From Microbacterium sp. 1.5R (GTDB taxonomy: Bacteria > Actinomycetota > Actinomycetes > Actinomycetales > Microbacteriaceae): a stretch of DNA of 64,000 nucleotides. The notes under the pieces are model-generated. The model had not been told where the DNA came from, did no database searches, and saw nothing but the letters and a program-made list of their open reading frames with translations. The translations under genes and the position numbers were made by a program. The stretch is taken from positions 2,728,001-2,792,000 of the forward strand of contig NZ_CP018151.1 of NCBI RefSeq assembly GCF_001889265.1, written 5' to 3'. This document shows, piece by piece, positions 51,669 to 60,493 of this stretch. How positions within the stretch are numbered: the stretch's first letter is position 1; each line of letters begins with the position of its first letter.

Positions 51669-53333
51669 TCAGCGGGACAGCGGGACCTCGATCAGCTGAC
51701 GGCCACCGGCCGGGGTGGTGAGGGCCTGGTCGAGTGCCGTGCGGGTCGTCACGCGCTGGTACTCCCATCCGTAGGCGAGTGCCAGCTGCTCGAGCCGCAC
51801 GGCATGGGGCGTGTAGAACGCGCGATCGAGATCGGCCCGATCCGCCGTGCCCGCGACCTCGAGGCCGTCGAAGATCGTGCCGCCGCCGTCGTTGCCCACG
51901 ATGACCTGGATGCGAGGCTCGTGCTCGTCGGGCGGGAGCAGCAGGGCGCCGACATCGTGCAGGAAAGTCAGATCGCCGAGCAGCACGCGGGTGACCCCGG
52001 GCGCTCCCCCGGCCTGACTGGCGAGCGCGATGCCCGTGGCGGTGGCGATCGTGCCGTCGATCCCCGCGAGCCCGCGGTTGGCGTGCACCGGGACCTTCTT
52101 GCCACCGAGCACCGCATCGGCCACCCGCACGAGCCGCGACGAGCCGAAGACGAGTCGATCGTGCGGCCAGGTCGCCCGCCAGACGGCGTCGGCGAGCAAC
52201 TCACGGTCGAGCGGCCGGCGCACCGCCGCCAGCTCGGCCTTCACCGCGTCGCGCCGCGCCGACGGATCGGTCGACGTGAGACCGTCCTGGTCGGGCGCCC
52301 GCTCGCTGAGATCGACGGCGTGAGCCGCGGATGCCGTGAGCCACGCACCGAGCCACTCGCGGTCGGCGACGCCGGGTGCGACCGACACGGACGCCGCGGC
52401 CGTCGTGCGGCCGTTGAGATCGAGAGCCTCGCCGCCACGTCGGACGGCGATCACGTCGACATCCGGCCGCGACAGCAGGCGAGCCACCTCACGGCTGAGC
52501 GTCGGGTGCCCGAGCACGACGGCGCGCTCGATGCGACCGCCCAGCTCGTGGTCGCCCAACAGCGCGCGATAGCCGTGCACGACCTGGCGGCCGAAGCGCG
52601 CACCGCTGACGATCTCGGCGATCAACGGCCAGGATCCGGCGTGCGCGATCTCTTCGGCATCCGGTCCCGCGTCGGCGCCGGCGATGACGACCGTGCGCGG
52701 CCCCCGCTCGAGCAGGAGCGCTTCTGCCGACACCGGTCTGGGCACGTCGCCCGGCACGATGTCGACGGTCGGGACGTCGCCCGACAGCGGCTCGCGCGAC
52801 GGCAGGTTCAGGTGCACGGGGCCGGCGACACCGGCCAGACCGTGGGTGGCATCCGCGCCCATCGCCGCGGCGACGGCGCGCATCGCGAGACCCGCCCAGT
52901 CACCGTCGCCCGGCACGGGGGCATCGATCTGCTCGCGTACCCAGGAGGCGAACATGCCCGGCTGGATGGTGGCCTGATTGGCTCCCACTCCGCGTAGCTC
53001 GGGCGGCCGATCGGCCGTCAGCAGCAGCAGCGGCACCCCCGAGTGGAAGGCCTCCATCGCTGCGGGAAGGAGGTTGGCGGCAGCGGTCCCCGAAGTGCAG
53101 AGCACCGCCGCGGGCACACCCGTCTCACGCGAGAGACCGAGCGCGGTGAATCCTGCGACCCTCTCGTCGATGCGCACGTGCAGACGCAGCTGCCCCTGAT
53201 TCGCGGCATGCACCGCGGCGAGCGCGAGCGCCTGAGATCGAGACCCCGGCGAGAGCACGAGATCGCGCACGCCGTGGCCGATCAGGTCGGCGATCAGGGA
53301 TGCCGCAGCATCCGTCGCGGGCGATGAGGTCAC
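51669..53333 (-). CDS. menD: 2-succinyl-5-enolpyruvyl-6-hydroxy-3-cyclohexene-1-carboxylate synthase
   Basis: This 554-residue thiamine-diphosphate enzyme adds succinic semialdehyde to isochorismate. Typical MenD blocks are VLSPGSRSQALALA, RIDERVAGFTALGLSRETG, CTSGTAAANLLPAAMEA and HANRGLAGIDGTIATATG, with the cofactor-binding VGNDGGGTIFDGLE. Its ATG overlaps the stop of the upstream small membrane-protein gene (ATGA at 53330-53333). Confidence 0.95.
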   Translation of the reverse strand: MTSSPATDAAASLIADLIGHGVRDLVLSPGSRSQALALAAVHAANQGQLRLHVRIDERVAGFTALGLSRETGVPAAVLCTSGTAAANLLPAAMEAFHSGVPLLLLTADRPPELRGVGANQATIQPGMFASWVREQIDAPVPGDGDWAGLAMRAVAAAMGADATHGLAGVAGPVHLNLPSREPLSGDVPTVDIVPGDVPRPVSAEALLLERGPRTVVIAGADAGPDAEEIAHAGSWPLIAEIVSGARFGRQVVHGYRALLGDHELGGRIERAVVLGHPTLSREVARLLSRPDVDVIAVRRGGEALDLNGRTTAAASVSVAPGVADREWLGAWLTASAAHAVDLSERAPDQDGLTSTDPSARRDAVKAELAAVRRPLDRELLADAVWRATWPHDRLVFGSSRLVRVADAVLGGKKVPVHANRGLAGIDGTIATATGIALASQAGGAPGVTRVLLGDLTFLHDVGALLLPPDEHEPRIQVIVGNDGGGTIFDGLEVAGTADRADLDRAFYTPHAVRLEQLALAYGWEYQRVTTRTALDQALTTPAGGRQLIEVPLSR

Positions 53334-53698
53334 GGACGCGCGTCCGGCGCCGTACCGTCCGGTGCGGCTCCGTCGTCGGTCTCGTCCTCGAGACGAGCGA
53401 GCTCCTCCTCGAGACGGCGGATGCGCGCATCCTGCTCGCTCTTGCTGATGCTGCGGAGGAACTGGGGGTCGTCGTCGGGCGCGATGATCGTGATCGCTCC
53501 GCCGTTGTCGTTCGCGCGGCGTCGGCCGATCGTGAACCAGAGGATGCCCCCGATGACCGGGATGAGGATGACGATGGCGATCCAGGCGGCCTTGGGCACG
53601 CCCCGGTGTCGCGTCGGCGGCTGCACTGCGCAGTCGACGATGCTGTACACCCAGAATATGGCGGCCAGGAAGCCGCCAACGATCAACAGTCTCGCCAC
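53330..53698 (-). CDS. PLD nuclease N-terminal-like small membrane protein
   Basis: The 122-residue protein has two transmembrane segments (about 3-24 and 39-58). WVYSIVDCAVQPPTRHRGVP and AAWIAIVILIPVIGGILWF match the PLDc_N type found at the start of cardiolipin synthases, but no catalytic domain follows; instead there is a charged, coiled-coil-like tail. Stand-alone copies are common in actinobacteria and their role is unknown. GTG at 53698 follows TACACT by six bases. It is coupled to menD. Confidence 0.82.
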   Translation of the reverse strand: MARLLIVGGFLAAIFWVYSIVDCAVQPPTRHRGVPKAAWIAIVILIPVIGGILWFTIGRRRANDNGGAITIIAPDDDPQFLRSISKSEQDARIRRLEEELARLEDETDDGAAPDGTAPDARP

Positions 53699-53704
53699 CC
53701 CTCC

Positions 53705-53710
53705 AGTGTA
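53705..53710 (-). promoter_or_regulatory. -10 box (TACACT), leaderless promoter of the PLDc_N-menD unit
   Basis: TACACT on the minus strand, six bases, then the GTG at 53698. Confidence 0.55.
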
Positions 53711-53771
53711 GGCGGGTCTGTGACGCGTGGATCTGCCTGGGCGCTCAGCGCGGGCGCCGATGCCCGATTGT

Positions 53772-53777
53772 TAGACT
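53772..53777 (+). promoter_or_regulatory. -10 box (TAGACT) upstream of the 53787 gene
   Basis: TAGACT ends nine bases before the ATG at 53787; this gives a very short or no leader, since no Shine-Dalgarno is present. Confidence 0.45.
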
Positions 53778-53786
53778 GCGCGGACC

Positions 53787-54203
53787 ATGCCTGCCCCGTC
53801 GATGCTGCTGCGTCACCAGGGCGTCGAGCGGATGCTGATCCTCCGGGTCGGTCTCGCCCTCGGCCTCGCCCTGCTGCTCGTGATCGGCGCGTGGTCGGCG
53901 TCGCACGGCAAGGCGGATGCGCACACGACGCTGTGCCTCGCTCCGGGCGCGAGCGTCGCGTCGGTCGCGGCGCACCACGACGAGACGAGCGTGGTCGAGT
54001 CCGCTCCGTCGGACGACGCCGGGATCGTCATGGTCGCGGCGCTCTGCTGCGTCCTCCTCGTGCTGCTCTCGTTGCGCTCCGTCAGAGGCGCGCCGCTGAT
54101 CGGTCGCGCTGCGGTGGTGCGCGCCTCGGCTCCGAGCCGCGCCGGTCCTCGTCTGCACGTCCCCGCACTCACCCTCGCTCAGCTCTCGGTCTCCCGCACC
54201 TGA
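53787..54203 (+). CDS. Small membrane protein, DUF6153-like
   Basis: The 138-residue protein has two transmembrane segments (about 17-40 and 82-98) with a His-containing loop (SHGKADAHTT, VAAHHDETS) between them. This layout resembles actinobacterial DUF6153 proteins, often near redox or metal genes; the assignment is tentative. It is followed 84 nt later by the DsbA-like gene and may be co-transcribed with it. Confidence 0.6.
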   Translation: MPAPSMLLRHQGVERMLILRVGLALGLALLLVIGAWSASHGKADAHTTLCLAPGASVASVAAHHDETSVVESAPSDDAGIVMVAALCCVLLVLLSLRSVRGAPLIGRAAVVRASAPSRAGPRLHVPALTLAQLSVSRT

Positions 54204-54287
54204 ATCAGGCACGCCGCTCGTCGGCGACCCCGGCCGCGCTCGTCGCGGCTCACTCACCCTGCCTGATCCGAACCGTTGGAGAACCCC

Positions 54288-54941
54288 ATGAAGACCCCTG
54301 TCAAGGTGGCCCTGATCACCGTCGCCGCCGCGATCGTCCTCGCGATCGTCGGCGTCGCCTACGCCCTGTCGCAGCGCCCCGCAGAACCCCTGTCGCCCGA
54401 GGGTGAGAAGCGGCAGACCGTGCGCACCGACTCGCACGTCCTCGACGACGGAGGACCGGACGCCGTCACCGTCGTCGAGTTCCTCGACTTCGAATGCGAG
54501 GCATGCGGAGCATTCTATCCTATCGTCGAAGACCTGCGCGAGAAGTATTCGGGCGAGATCACCTACGTCGTGCGGTACTTCCCTCTGCCCGGTCACATCA
54601 ACTCGACGCAGGCCGCTCTCGCCACCGAAGCCGCGGCGCAGCAGGACCGCTTCGAGGACATGTACCACCGCCTCTTCGAGACGCAGGCCCAGTGGGGCGA
54701 GAAGTCCGAGGAGACGCCCGAGGTGTTCCGGGGAATCGCGGCCGAGCTCGGACTCGACATGGCCGCCTACGATGCGGCGATCACCGACCCGGCGACGCTC
54801 GATCGCGTGCAGGCCGACAGGAGCGACGGCGAGCGGCTCGGAGTGCGCAGCACCCCCAGCTTCTTCATCGACGGCAAGCCCGTGGTGCTGGAGGCGTGGG
54901 GGGACCTCGAAGCGGCTCTGGAGAAGGCCGTGGAGCAGTAG
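54288..54941 (+). CDS. Membrane-anchored DsbA-like thiol-disulfide oxidoreductase
   Basis: The 217-residue protein has an N-terminal signal anchor (about 7-27), a thioredoxin-like domain with the redox motif Cys70-Glu-Ala-Cys73 (FLDFECEACGAFYP), a helical insertion and the cis-proline loop VRSTPSFFI. It would oxidise or isomerise cysteines of exported proteins. The start was set at ATG 54288 because GGAGAA lies five bases upstream; four more codons from a TTG at 54276 are possible but less likely. Confidence 0.88.
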   Translation: MKTPVKVALITVAAAIVLAIVGVAYALSQRPAEPLSPEGEKRQTVRTDSHVLDDGGPDAVTVVEFLDFECEACGAFYPIVEDLREKYSGEITYVVRYFPLPGHINSTQAALATEAAAQQDRFEDMYHRLFETQAQWGEKSEETPEVFRGIAAELGLDMAAYDAAITDPATLDRVQADRSDGERLGVRSTPSFFIDGKPVVLEAWGDLEAALEKAVEQ

Positions 54942-54956
54942 CCCGCAGAGCCGTCG

Positions 54957-55358
54957 TCAGAGGAGTCCTCGGGCGAGGAGCGCCTCCTGGTACGCGCCCG
55001 CCTTCGCGCTGACGACCTGACGGCAGGCGATCAGCGTCTCGATCTGCGCGTCGAGAGAGCGCTCGTGCGCGCGCAGCAGGGCGAGACGCTCGGCCTCGTT
55101 GCCGCTGCCGGCGCGCACCAGGGCGGCGTACTCACGCAGCAGGGCGATGGGGGCGCCGGATTCGCGCAGTCGCGCCAGCAGCGCGAGCCACGCGAGCGAG
55201 TCGTGCGCGTAGACCCTCCGACCGCCGGGGGTGCGCGGCACGTCGCGAGGGAAGAGCCCTTCTGCCTCGTACCAGCGCAGCGTGTGCACGCTCACGCCGA
55301 CCAGACGGGCGAGCTCGCCGATGCTGAACGTGCGCGTCGTGTCGATCACATCCTCCAC
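54957..55358 (-). CDS. MerR family transcriptional regulator
   Basis: This 133-residue regulator has the MerR winged helix TFSIGELARLVGVSVHTLRW followed by YEAEGLFPRDVPRTPGGRRVY and a coiled coil. There is no cysteine-rich metal site at the C-terminus, so it probably senses an organic compound or redox signal. The start is GTG at 55358 with GGAGGAG five bases upstream. It is divergent from an SDR gene whose promoter has the distorted spacing that MerR proteins act on. Confidence 0.9.
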   Translation of the reverse strand: MEDVIDTTRTFSIGELARLVGVSVHTLRWYEAEGLFPRDVPRTPGGRRVYAHDSLAWLALLARLRESGAPIALLREYAALVRAGSGNEAERLALLRAHERSLDAQIETLIACRQVVSAKAGAYQEALLARGLL

Positions 55359-55370
55359 GAGGACTCCTCC

Positions 55371-55401
55371 TTGACTTCGAGTGCACTCTAGATCGTACGG
55401 T
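55371..55401 (+). promoter_or_regulatory. MerR-type promoter with 19-bp spacer for the SDR gene
   Basis: TTGACT (55371-55376) and TACGGT (55396-55401) are 19 bp apart, two more than normal, and the spacer contains the palindrome GAGTGCACTC. This is the classical layout for MerR activation. The -10 ends six bases before the ATG at 55408, so the transcript is also leaderless. Confidence 0.8.
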
Positions 55402-55407
55402 CGGAGC

Positions 55408-56397
55408 ATGACAGATGCACTCCCCCCTCTCGACATGATCGCCCGTCAGCAGCCCCTCGCCTCGGAGTTCGGCTACCGCTCCACTGCGGCCGAGGTGATC
55501 GCCGGGGTCGACCTCTCGGGCAAGACCGCGATCGTCTCGGGCGGGTACTCGGGACTCGGACTCGAGACGGTGCGTGCGCTCGCGAATGCCGGAGTGCACG
55601 TGATCGTGCCTGCGCGTCGTCTCGACGCCGCGCAGGAGGCGCTCGCAGGGATCGACGCGGTCGACGTCCGCAGCGCCGACCTCGGCGACCTCGACTCGGT
55701 GGCAGCGTTCACCGAGACCGTCCGTCGCGACGGACGCCCGATCGATCTCGTGCTCGATGTCGCCGGCATCATGGCCACCCCGTTCGGTCACACCGCGCAG
55801 GGCTTCGAGTCGCAGTTCGGCACCAACCACCTCGGCCACTTCGCCCTGGTCAACGGAGTGGCCGAACTGCTGCCGGAGGGCGCTCGCGTCGTCTCCTACT
55901 CCTCGGGAGGGCACTTCCGCTCCCCCGTGCGATTCGAGGACATCGACTTCGAGACGACGCCCTACGACCCGTGGGTCGCCTACGGGCAGTCGAAGACGGC
56001 GAACGCGCTGTTCGCCGTCGGGCTGGCCCGTCGTGGCGCGGCCCGCGGCATCCTCGCCTTCTCGGTGCACCCGGGCGGGATCATGACCGACCTGCAGCGG
56101 CACGTGCCCCGTGAGGAGCTGATCTCACGCGGCTGGATCGACGAGGACGGCACGCCGAACCCGCGCTTCAAGACTCCGGCAGAGGGGGCGTCGACGGGTC
56201 TCTGGGCCGCGACGGCTCCCGAGCTGGCCGATCTCAGCGGCGCGTACTGCGAGGACTGCTCGATCAAGGGCATCGTCCCGCCCGAGCACACGGACATGAC
56301 GACCGGCGGCGTGAAGCACTGGGCGATCGATCCCGAGGCCGCCGAGCGGCTGTGGGCGCTCTCGGTCACCGCGACGGGAGTCGACGGCTTCGCCTGA
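55408..56397 (+). CDS. Short-chain dehydrogenase/reductase
   Basis: The 329-residue NAD(P)-dependent oxidoreductase has the cofactor motif GGYSGLG (45-51, in place of the common TGxxxGxG), DVAGIM near 119, and the catalytic Tyr192 and Lys196 in YGQSK with Ser165/166 in SYSSGG. It resembles the retinol-dehydrogenase-like SDR group; substrate unknown. It is likely the main target of the divergent MerR regulator. The ATG at 55408 was chosen over an upstream in-frame GTG because of the promoter position. Confidence 0.87.
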   Translation: MTDALPPLDMIARQQPLASEFGYRSTAAEVIAGVDLSGKTAIVSGGYSGLGLETVRALANAGVHVIVPARRLDAAQEALAGIDAVDVRSADLGDLDSVAAFTETVRRDGRPIDLVLDVAGIMATPFGHTAQGFESQFGTNHLGHFALVNGVAELLPEGARVVSYSSGGHFRSPVRFEDIDFETTPYDPWVAYGQSKTANALFAVGLARRGAARGILAFSVHPGGIMTDLQRHVPREELISRGWIDEDGTPNPRFKTPAEGASTGLWAATAPELADLSGAYCEDCSIKGIVPPEHTDMTTGGVKHWAIDPEAAERLWALSVTATGVDGFA

Positions 56398-56424
56398 GCG
56401 GCGGCCCGCGTCGGGCTGCTGCCG

Positions 56425-57492
56425 TCAGTCGGCGGCGAGACGGAGGATGCGGTCGTCGCCGGGCGAGCGGCTTCCGCGTCCGTCGGTATTGTTCGTGAGC
56501 ACCCAGAGCATGCCGTCCGGTCCGGCGACGACGTCGCGCAGCCGGCCGAGCTCCCCGACGAACCGCTCGGTGCCGGAGGTCAGGTCATCGAGTGGCACGA
56601 CGCGCAGCCGCTCGCCGCGGAGCGTGGCGATCACGATGTCCGCGCCGACGACAGCGATGCCGCTCGGGCTCGCCTCGTCGGGCCTCCACTGCTGCACCGG
56701 ATCGATGTGCTCGTCGTCATCGGCGATCCCCTCGACCTGGGGCCAGCCGTAGTCGCCGCCGGCCTCGATGACGTTGAGCTCGTCCCAGGTGTCCTGTCCG
56801 AACTCGCTCGCATACATCGTGCCCTCGGCATCCCAGGCGATGCCCTGCGGGTTGCGGTGTCCGTAGCTGTATACGGGCGACTGATCGAACGGGTTGTCGG
56901 GGGGCACCTCACCCGCGGGAGTGAGGCGCAGGATCTTGCCCGACAGCGCGTCGAGATCCTGCGCACTGTCGCGGTCGCCGGCATCGCCCGTCGTGACGTA
57001 GAGCATCCCGTCAGGGCCGAACGCGATGCGCCCGCCGTTGTGATTTCCCGCGGCGGGGATGCCGTCGACCACAGTGGTGGCGGGTCCGAGCGACAGCGCA
57101 CCGGCGTCTCCGACGATCGGCCGCCGCTCGACCCGGTTCTCGTCGTCGGCGGTGACGTACGTGTAGAGCTCGCCGTCGTGCACCGCGAGCCCGAGCAGGC
57201 CTCCCTCGCCACCCGGCGAGACCCCGTCGATCACGTCGACCTCGCGCGCCTCGCCGTCCTCGGCGATCTCGAGCACGCGGGCGGTGTCGCGCTCGCTCAC
57301 CAGGGGCACGTCGCCGTGGAATGCGATCGACCAGGGGGCGTCGAGATCCTCCGTGAACGACTCCGCCCCCGACGCCGACGTCGACGTCGGCTGCGCCACA
57401 CAGGCAGCGAGCAGGGCGACGCTCGCCGTGATCGACGCGATGGATGCGCGCCGACGTGTCGTCGAGGAGCGATCGGATCGGTGCGCGGACAT
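56425..57492 (-). CDS. PQQ-dependent sugar dehydrogenase-like lipoprotein (GSDH family)
   Basis: This 355-residue beta-propeller protein of the glucose/sorbosone dehydrogenase family has GGLLGLAVH, NHNGGRIAFGPDGMLYVTTG, YSYGHRNPQGIAWD and ASEFGQDTWDELNVI, all family blocks. The signal peptide ends with the lipobox LLAAC (Cys near 31). Related actinobacterial proteins are common as lipoproteins; whether this one uses PQQ is unproven. GGATGGAG lies three bases before the ATG at 57492. A much longer frame is open upstream but overlaps the divergent gene. Confidence 0.87.
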   Translation of the reverse strand: MSAHRSDRSSTTRRRASIASITASVALLAACVAQPTSTSASGAESFTEDLDAPWSIAFHGDVPLVSERDTARVLEIAEDGEAREVDVIDGVSPGGEGGLLGLAVHDGELYTYVTADDENRVERRPIVGDAGALSLGPATTVVDGIPAAGNHNGGRIAFGPDGMLYVTTGDAGDRDSAQDLDALSGKILRLTPAGEVPPDNPFDQSPVYSYGHRNPQGIAWDAEGTMYASEFGQDTWDELNVIEAGGDYGWPQVEGIADDDEHIDPVQQWRPDEASPSGIAVVGADIVIATLRGERLRVVPLDDLTSGTERFVGELGRLRDVVAGPDGMLWVLTNNTDGRGSRSPGDDRILRLAAD

Positions 57493-57573
57493 GACTCCAT
57501 CCAACGCGGAATCGACGCCGAGCGACAGCGTCGACCGGGTGTGCGTGCCGATGAACCCATTTCGGAGAGTCGG

Positions 57574-58350
57574 ATGCAGGAGCACAATACCGATATGAAC
57601 GAGGGCGCTTCCGTGGAGCAGCCCGTGCCTGCGGAGGGGCCGGCAGGGCCGCACGACGATGTCGCGCCGCCACGGACGAGCGGGGAGTCGGATGCGGTGC
57701 TGGGCCGCCGTGCGCAGCTTCTCGCCACCGAGCACTGGGGGCTTCTCGCCGCCCGCAGCACCGCGCAGAGCGAGGTGCTGTCGCGCATCACGATCTTCCT
57801 GACCCTCGTCTCCGCCGGACTCGTGACCATCGGACTGCTGGGGCAGGCGTCGGACTTCGGCGGGTGGTTCGGCGGCGCGTCGCTCGCGATCCTCGCGTTC
57901 CTCGCGGTCATCGGCTTCATGACCCAGGTGCGCGTGATGAACGTGTCGGAGGAGGACATGATGTACGTCGTCGCGATGAACCGCATCCGCGGCGCGTACG
58001 TCGACCTGGATCCGGAGGTCGCCGATGTCTTCCTCGCCTCGCCGCACGACGATGAACCGGGGATGAAGCGCACGTACTCGTTCCTCCGTCCCCGTCGCCT
58101 GAGCATCCTGCTCGGCAGCTCGGTCATGCTGCTGATCGTCGTGAACGCCTGCGTCGTGGGGATGCTCGTCGGCTCGGCCGTGATCGCGGGTGGCGGCGCT
58201 TTCGCCGGGGCGATCGCGCTCGGCATCGTCGCCGGACTGGTGCTCGCCGCCGGCTTCATGACGTTCGGCGGCGTCGGCTACCGCTGGGCATGGAGCCATC
58301 ACGCGCCACGACGTTCCACTCCGGAAGGCGACGGTCGGTCGCTACGCTGA
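57574..58350 (+). CDS. Membrane protein of unknown function
   Basis: The 258-residue protein has a disordered acidic/Pro-rich N-terminus (to about 45), then two transmembrane segments (about 68-90 and 97-115), a cytoplasmic loop (EEDMMYVVAMNRIRGAYVDL) and two more segments (about 185-210 and 215-240). GGAGAG lies four bases before ATG 57574; an ATG at 57595 is an alternative that would drop seven residues. No family recognised. Confidence 0.7.
   Translation: MQEHNTDMNEGASVEQPVPAEGPAGPHDDVAPPRTSGESDAVLGRRAQLLATEHWGLLAARSTAQSEVLSRITIFLTLVSAGLVTIGLLGQASDFGGWFGGASLAILAFLAVIGFMTQVRVMNVSEEDMMYVVAMNRIRGAYVDLDPEVADVFLASPHDDEPGMKRTYSFLRPRRLSILLGSSVMLLIVVNACVVGMLVGSAVIAGGGAFAGAIALGIVAGLVLAAGFMTFGGVGYRWAWSHHAPRRSTPEGDGRSLR
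58343..58348 (+). promoter_or_regulatory. -10 box (TACGCT), leaderless
   Basis: TACGCT lies at the 3' end of the preceding gene and ends six bases before the ATG at 58355. Confidence 0.45.
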
Positions 58351-58354
58351 GCGC

Positions 58355-60430
58355 ATGACCGAGGCGCGAACCCCCACATCGCATCCCGTCGCCGCCGTAC
58401 TGCGGCGCATTCCTGCCACCCTCACGATGGTGGCTGTGATCCTCGCCGTCGGCGTGATCTGGCAGGGCCTGTGGACCCCGTTCGAGAAGACCGACCTGTT
58501 CGGCACCGTCGCATACGGCCTGCCCAACCTCGCGCAGGGGATGTGGTGGACGCCGCTCACCGGCACGTTCTTCGTCAACGAGCCGTGGGTGTACCTGTTC
58601 ACGATCTCGGGATTCTGGGGCATGGCGTATCTCGAATACCGACGTGGCACCAGGGTCGCCCTCGCGTACTACTGGGTCGGACAGCTCTTCGCGATCCTCG
58701 CCACCGCGCTCGTCCTGTTCGTCGCCTCGCAACTTCCCTGGGCCTGGGCTCAGGAGCAGGCCCAGGCGCTCGATGTCGGCGCCTCTGGCGGCACCATGGC
58801 GTGCATCGCCGCCGCGATCGGGCTCTTCCGCCCGCCATGGCGAGTGCGCGGCTGGCTCCTGCTGCTCGGTTTCGTGTTCATCGCGATGCTGTTCTGGGGT
58901 GCGGTCGCCGATCTCGAGCACCTGCTCGCGGTGCTGCTCATCCTCGTCGTCGACCGCACCCTGCGTGTGCAGCGGACCACGGTGCGAGAGCAGCGTCTGA
59001 TCGCCGTGATCTCGCTCATGGTGCTCGGAGCGGTCGAGATCATCACGACTCTCGTCGCCACCGACGGCCCGTTCGGCCCGACCGAGCCCGCGTCGGGAGG
59101 GTTCATCGACCTCGCGCTCGACCTCGTCGTCATCGTGGTGCTCGTGAACGGACTCCTGCGCGGCCGTCGCTGGGCGTGGGTTCTCGTGATGCTGCTCGGT
59201 CTCTTCAACATCCTGGTCGCAGCGCTGGTCCTCATCCTCATCACGGTGTTCTCGCAGGCGCAGATCGATCTGCGGTGGGACGGCGAGACGGAGCTCGCGC
59301 TCGCCAACGGCTTCCTCTGGGTGATCCTGCTCGTCTACCTGATCGCCGTGCGCCGCGCGTTCCGGGCGAAGCGCAAGTCTCTCCTCGGCATCCAGCCGGC
59401 TCCGACGGTCGACGACGTGAAGACCGAGCTGCGCGCGCACGGCGGGGGCACCCTGTCGTGGATGACGACCTGGGAGGGCAACAGCTACGCCCGCAGCGAT
59501 GCCGGGATCGTCGCCTACCAGCGACGGGCCGGTGTGGCGCTCGCGCTCGCGGATCCGATCGGGCCGCCCGCATCCCGCGCGGTCGCCGTCACGGAGTTCA
59601 TCCGCACGGCGGAGCTGGCAGGCCTCGTCCCGTGCTTCTTCAGTGCAGACGACGCCACCCGGGCCGCTGTGCCCGCCGGCTGGCGCAGCTTGGTCGTCGC
59701 CGACGACACCATCGTCGACCTGCCGGGTCTGGAGTTCACCGGCAAGCGCTGGAACTCGGTGCGCAGCTCTCTCAATCGGGCGGGGCGCGAGCAGATGACC
59801 TTCCGGATGACGCGCCTGGCGGACGAATCGTGGGGCGTACGGCAGCAGCTGCGTGCGATCTCCGAGGCATGGGTCGGTGACAAGGACCTGCCTGAGATGC
59901 GGTTCACTCTCGGCACGCTGGATGAGGCGGAGGACCGCGAGGTGCGACTCGCTCTCGCGATCGCCCCGAACGGTGACGTCGACGGCTTCCTCTCGTGGCT
60001 GCCGGTCTATGGCGAAGGCGGCGTCGTGCGCGGCTGGACGCTCGACCTGATGCGCCGCCGCGACGGCGGCTTCGCACCCGTCATGGAGTACTTGATCGGT
60101 TCGTCCGCGAAGCAGTTCTCCGAGGAGGGTGCCGAGATCATGTCGCTCTCGGGTGCTCCGCTCGCGCACGACTATCCGCCGGACGCGGGCATCATCGCCG
60201 TCCTCAGCGAACGCCTCGCCGAAGCGCTCGAGCCCGTGTACGGCTTCGGCTCGCTGCACCGCTTCAAGCAGAAGTTCCACCCACGGTACGAGACCATGTA
60301 TCTGCTCTTCCGCGACGAGAGCGATCTCGCGGCGATCGGCACAGCGCTCACCCGCGCGTTCCTGCCGGATGCGACGCTGAGGCAGTTCGCGGGAGCGGGG
60401 CTGGAGCTGGTGCGCGGCAGCAAGGACTGA
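58355..60430 (+). CDS. Rhomboid-like membrane domain fused to DUF2156 (MprF-type lysyltransferase-like) domain
   Basis: The protein has 691 residues. Residues about 20-200 form six transmembrane segments with rhomboid-like features: MWWTPLTGTF near 64, GASGG with Ser144 in the fourth segment and His189 in DLEHLLAVLL in the sixth, the places of the rhomboid Ser-His pair. More transmembrane helices follow to about 332. The C-terminal half (about 350-690) is a DUF2156/GNAT-like domain as in MprF and LysX: TLSWMTTWEGN, GKRWNSVRSSLNRA, SEAWVGDKDLPEMRFTLG and FHPRYETMYLLF. MprF-type enzymes transfer lysine or alanine from tRNA to phosphatidylglycerol. The fusion to a rhomboid-like domain, rather than a flippase domain, is unusual. 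Confidence 0.8.
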   Translation: MTEARTPTSHPVAAVLRRIPATLTMVAVILAVGVIWQGLWTPFEKTDLFGTVAYGLPNLAQGMWWTPLTGTFFVNEPWVYLFTISGFWGMAYLEYRRGTRVALAYYWVGQLFAILATALVLFVASQLPWAWAQEQAQALDVGASGGTMACIAAAIGLFRPPWRVRGWLLLLGFVFIAMLFWGAVADLEHLLAVLLILVVDRTLRVQRTTVREQRLIAVISLMVLGAVEIITTLVATDGPFGPTEPASGGFIDLALDLVVIVVLVNGLLRGRRWAWVLVMLLGLFNILVAALVLILITVFSQAQIDLRWDGETELALANGFLWVILLVYLIAVRRAFRAKRKSLLGIQPAPTVDDVKTELRAHGGGTLSWMTTWEGNSYARSDAGIVAYQRRAGVALALADPIGPPASRAVAVTEFIRTAELAGLVPCFFSADDATRAAVPAGWRSLVVADDTIVDLPGLEFTGKRWNSVRSSLNRAGREQMTFRMTRLADESWGVRQQLRAISEAWVGDKDLPEMRFTLGTLDEAEDREVRLALAIAPNGDVDGFLSWLPVYGEGGVVRGWTLDLMRRRDGGFAPVMEYLIGSSAKQFSEEGAEIMSLSGAPLAHDYPPDAGIIAVLSERLAEALEPVYGFGSLHRFKQKFHPRYETMYLLFRDESDLAAIGTALTRAFLPDATLRQFAGAGLELVRGSKD

Positions 60431-60493
60431 GGCCTCACCTTCCTGAGGTGATGATTCCGCGCTCGCCGAGACCGGCAGCGCCAGGATGAAGCC

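Noticed and set aside
57493..58302. A 270-residue N-terminal extension of the sugar dehydrogenase
   Set aside because: It overlaps the divergent membrane-protein gene and removes the lipoprotein signal from the N-terminus; ATG 57492 has a good ribosome-binding site.
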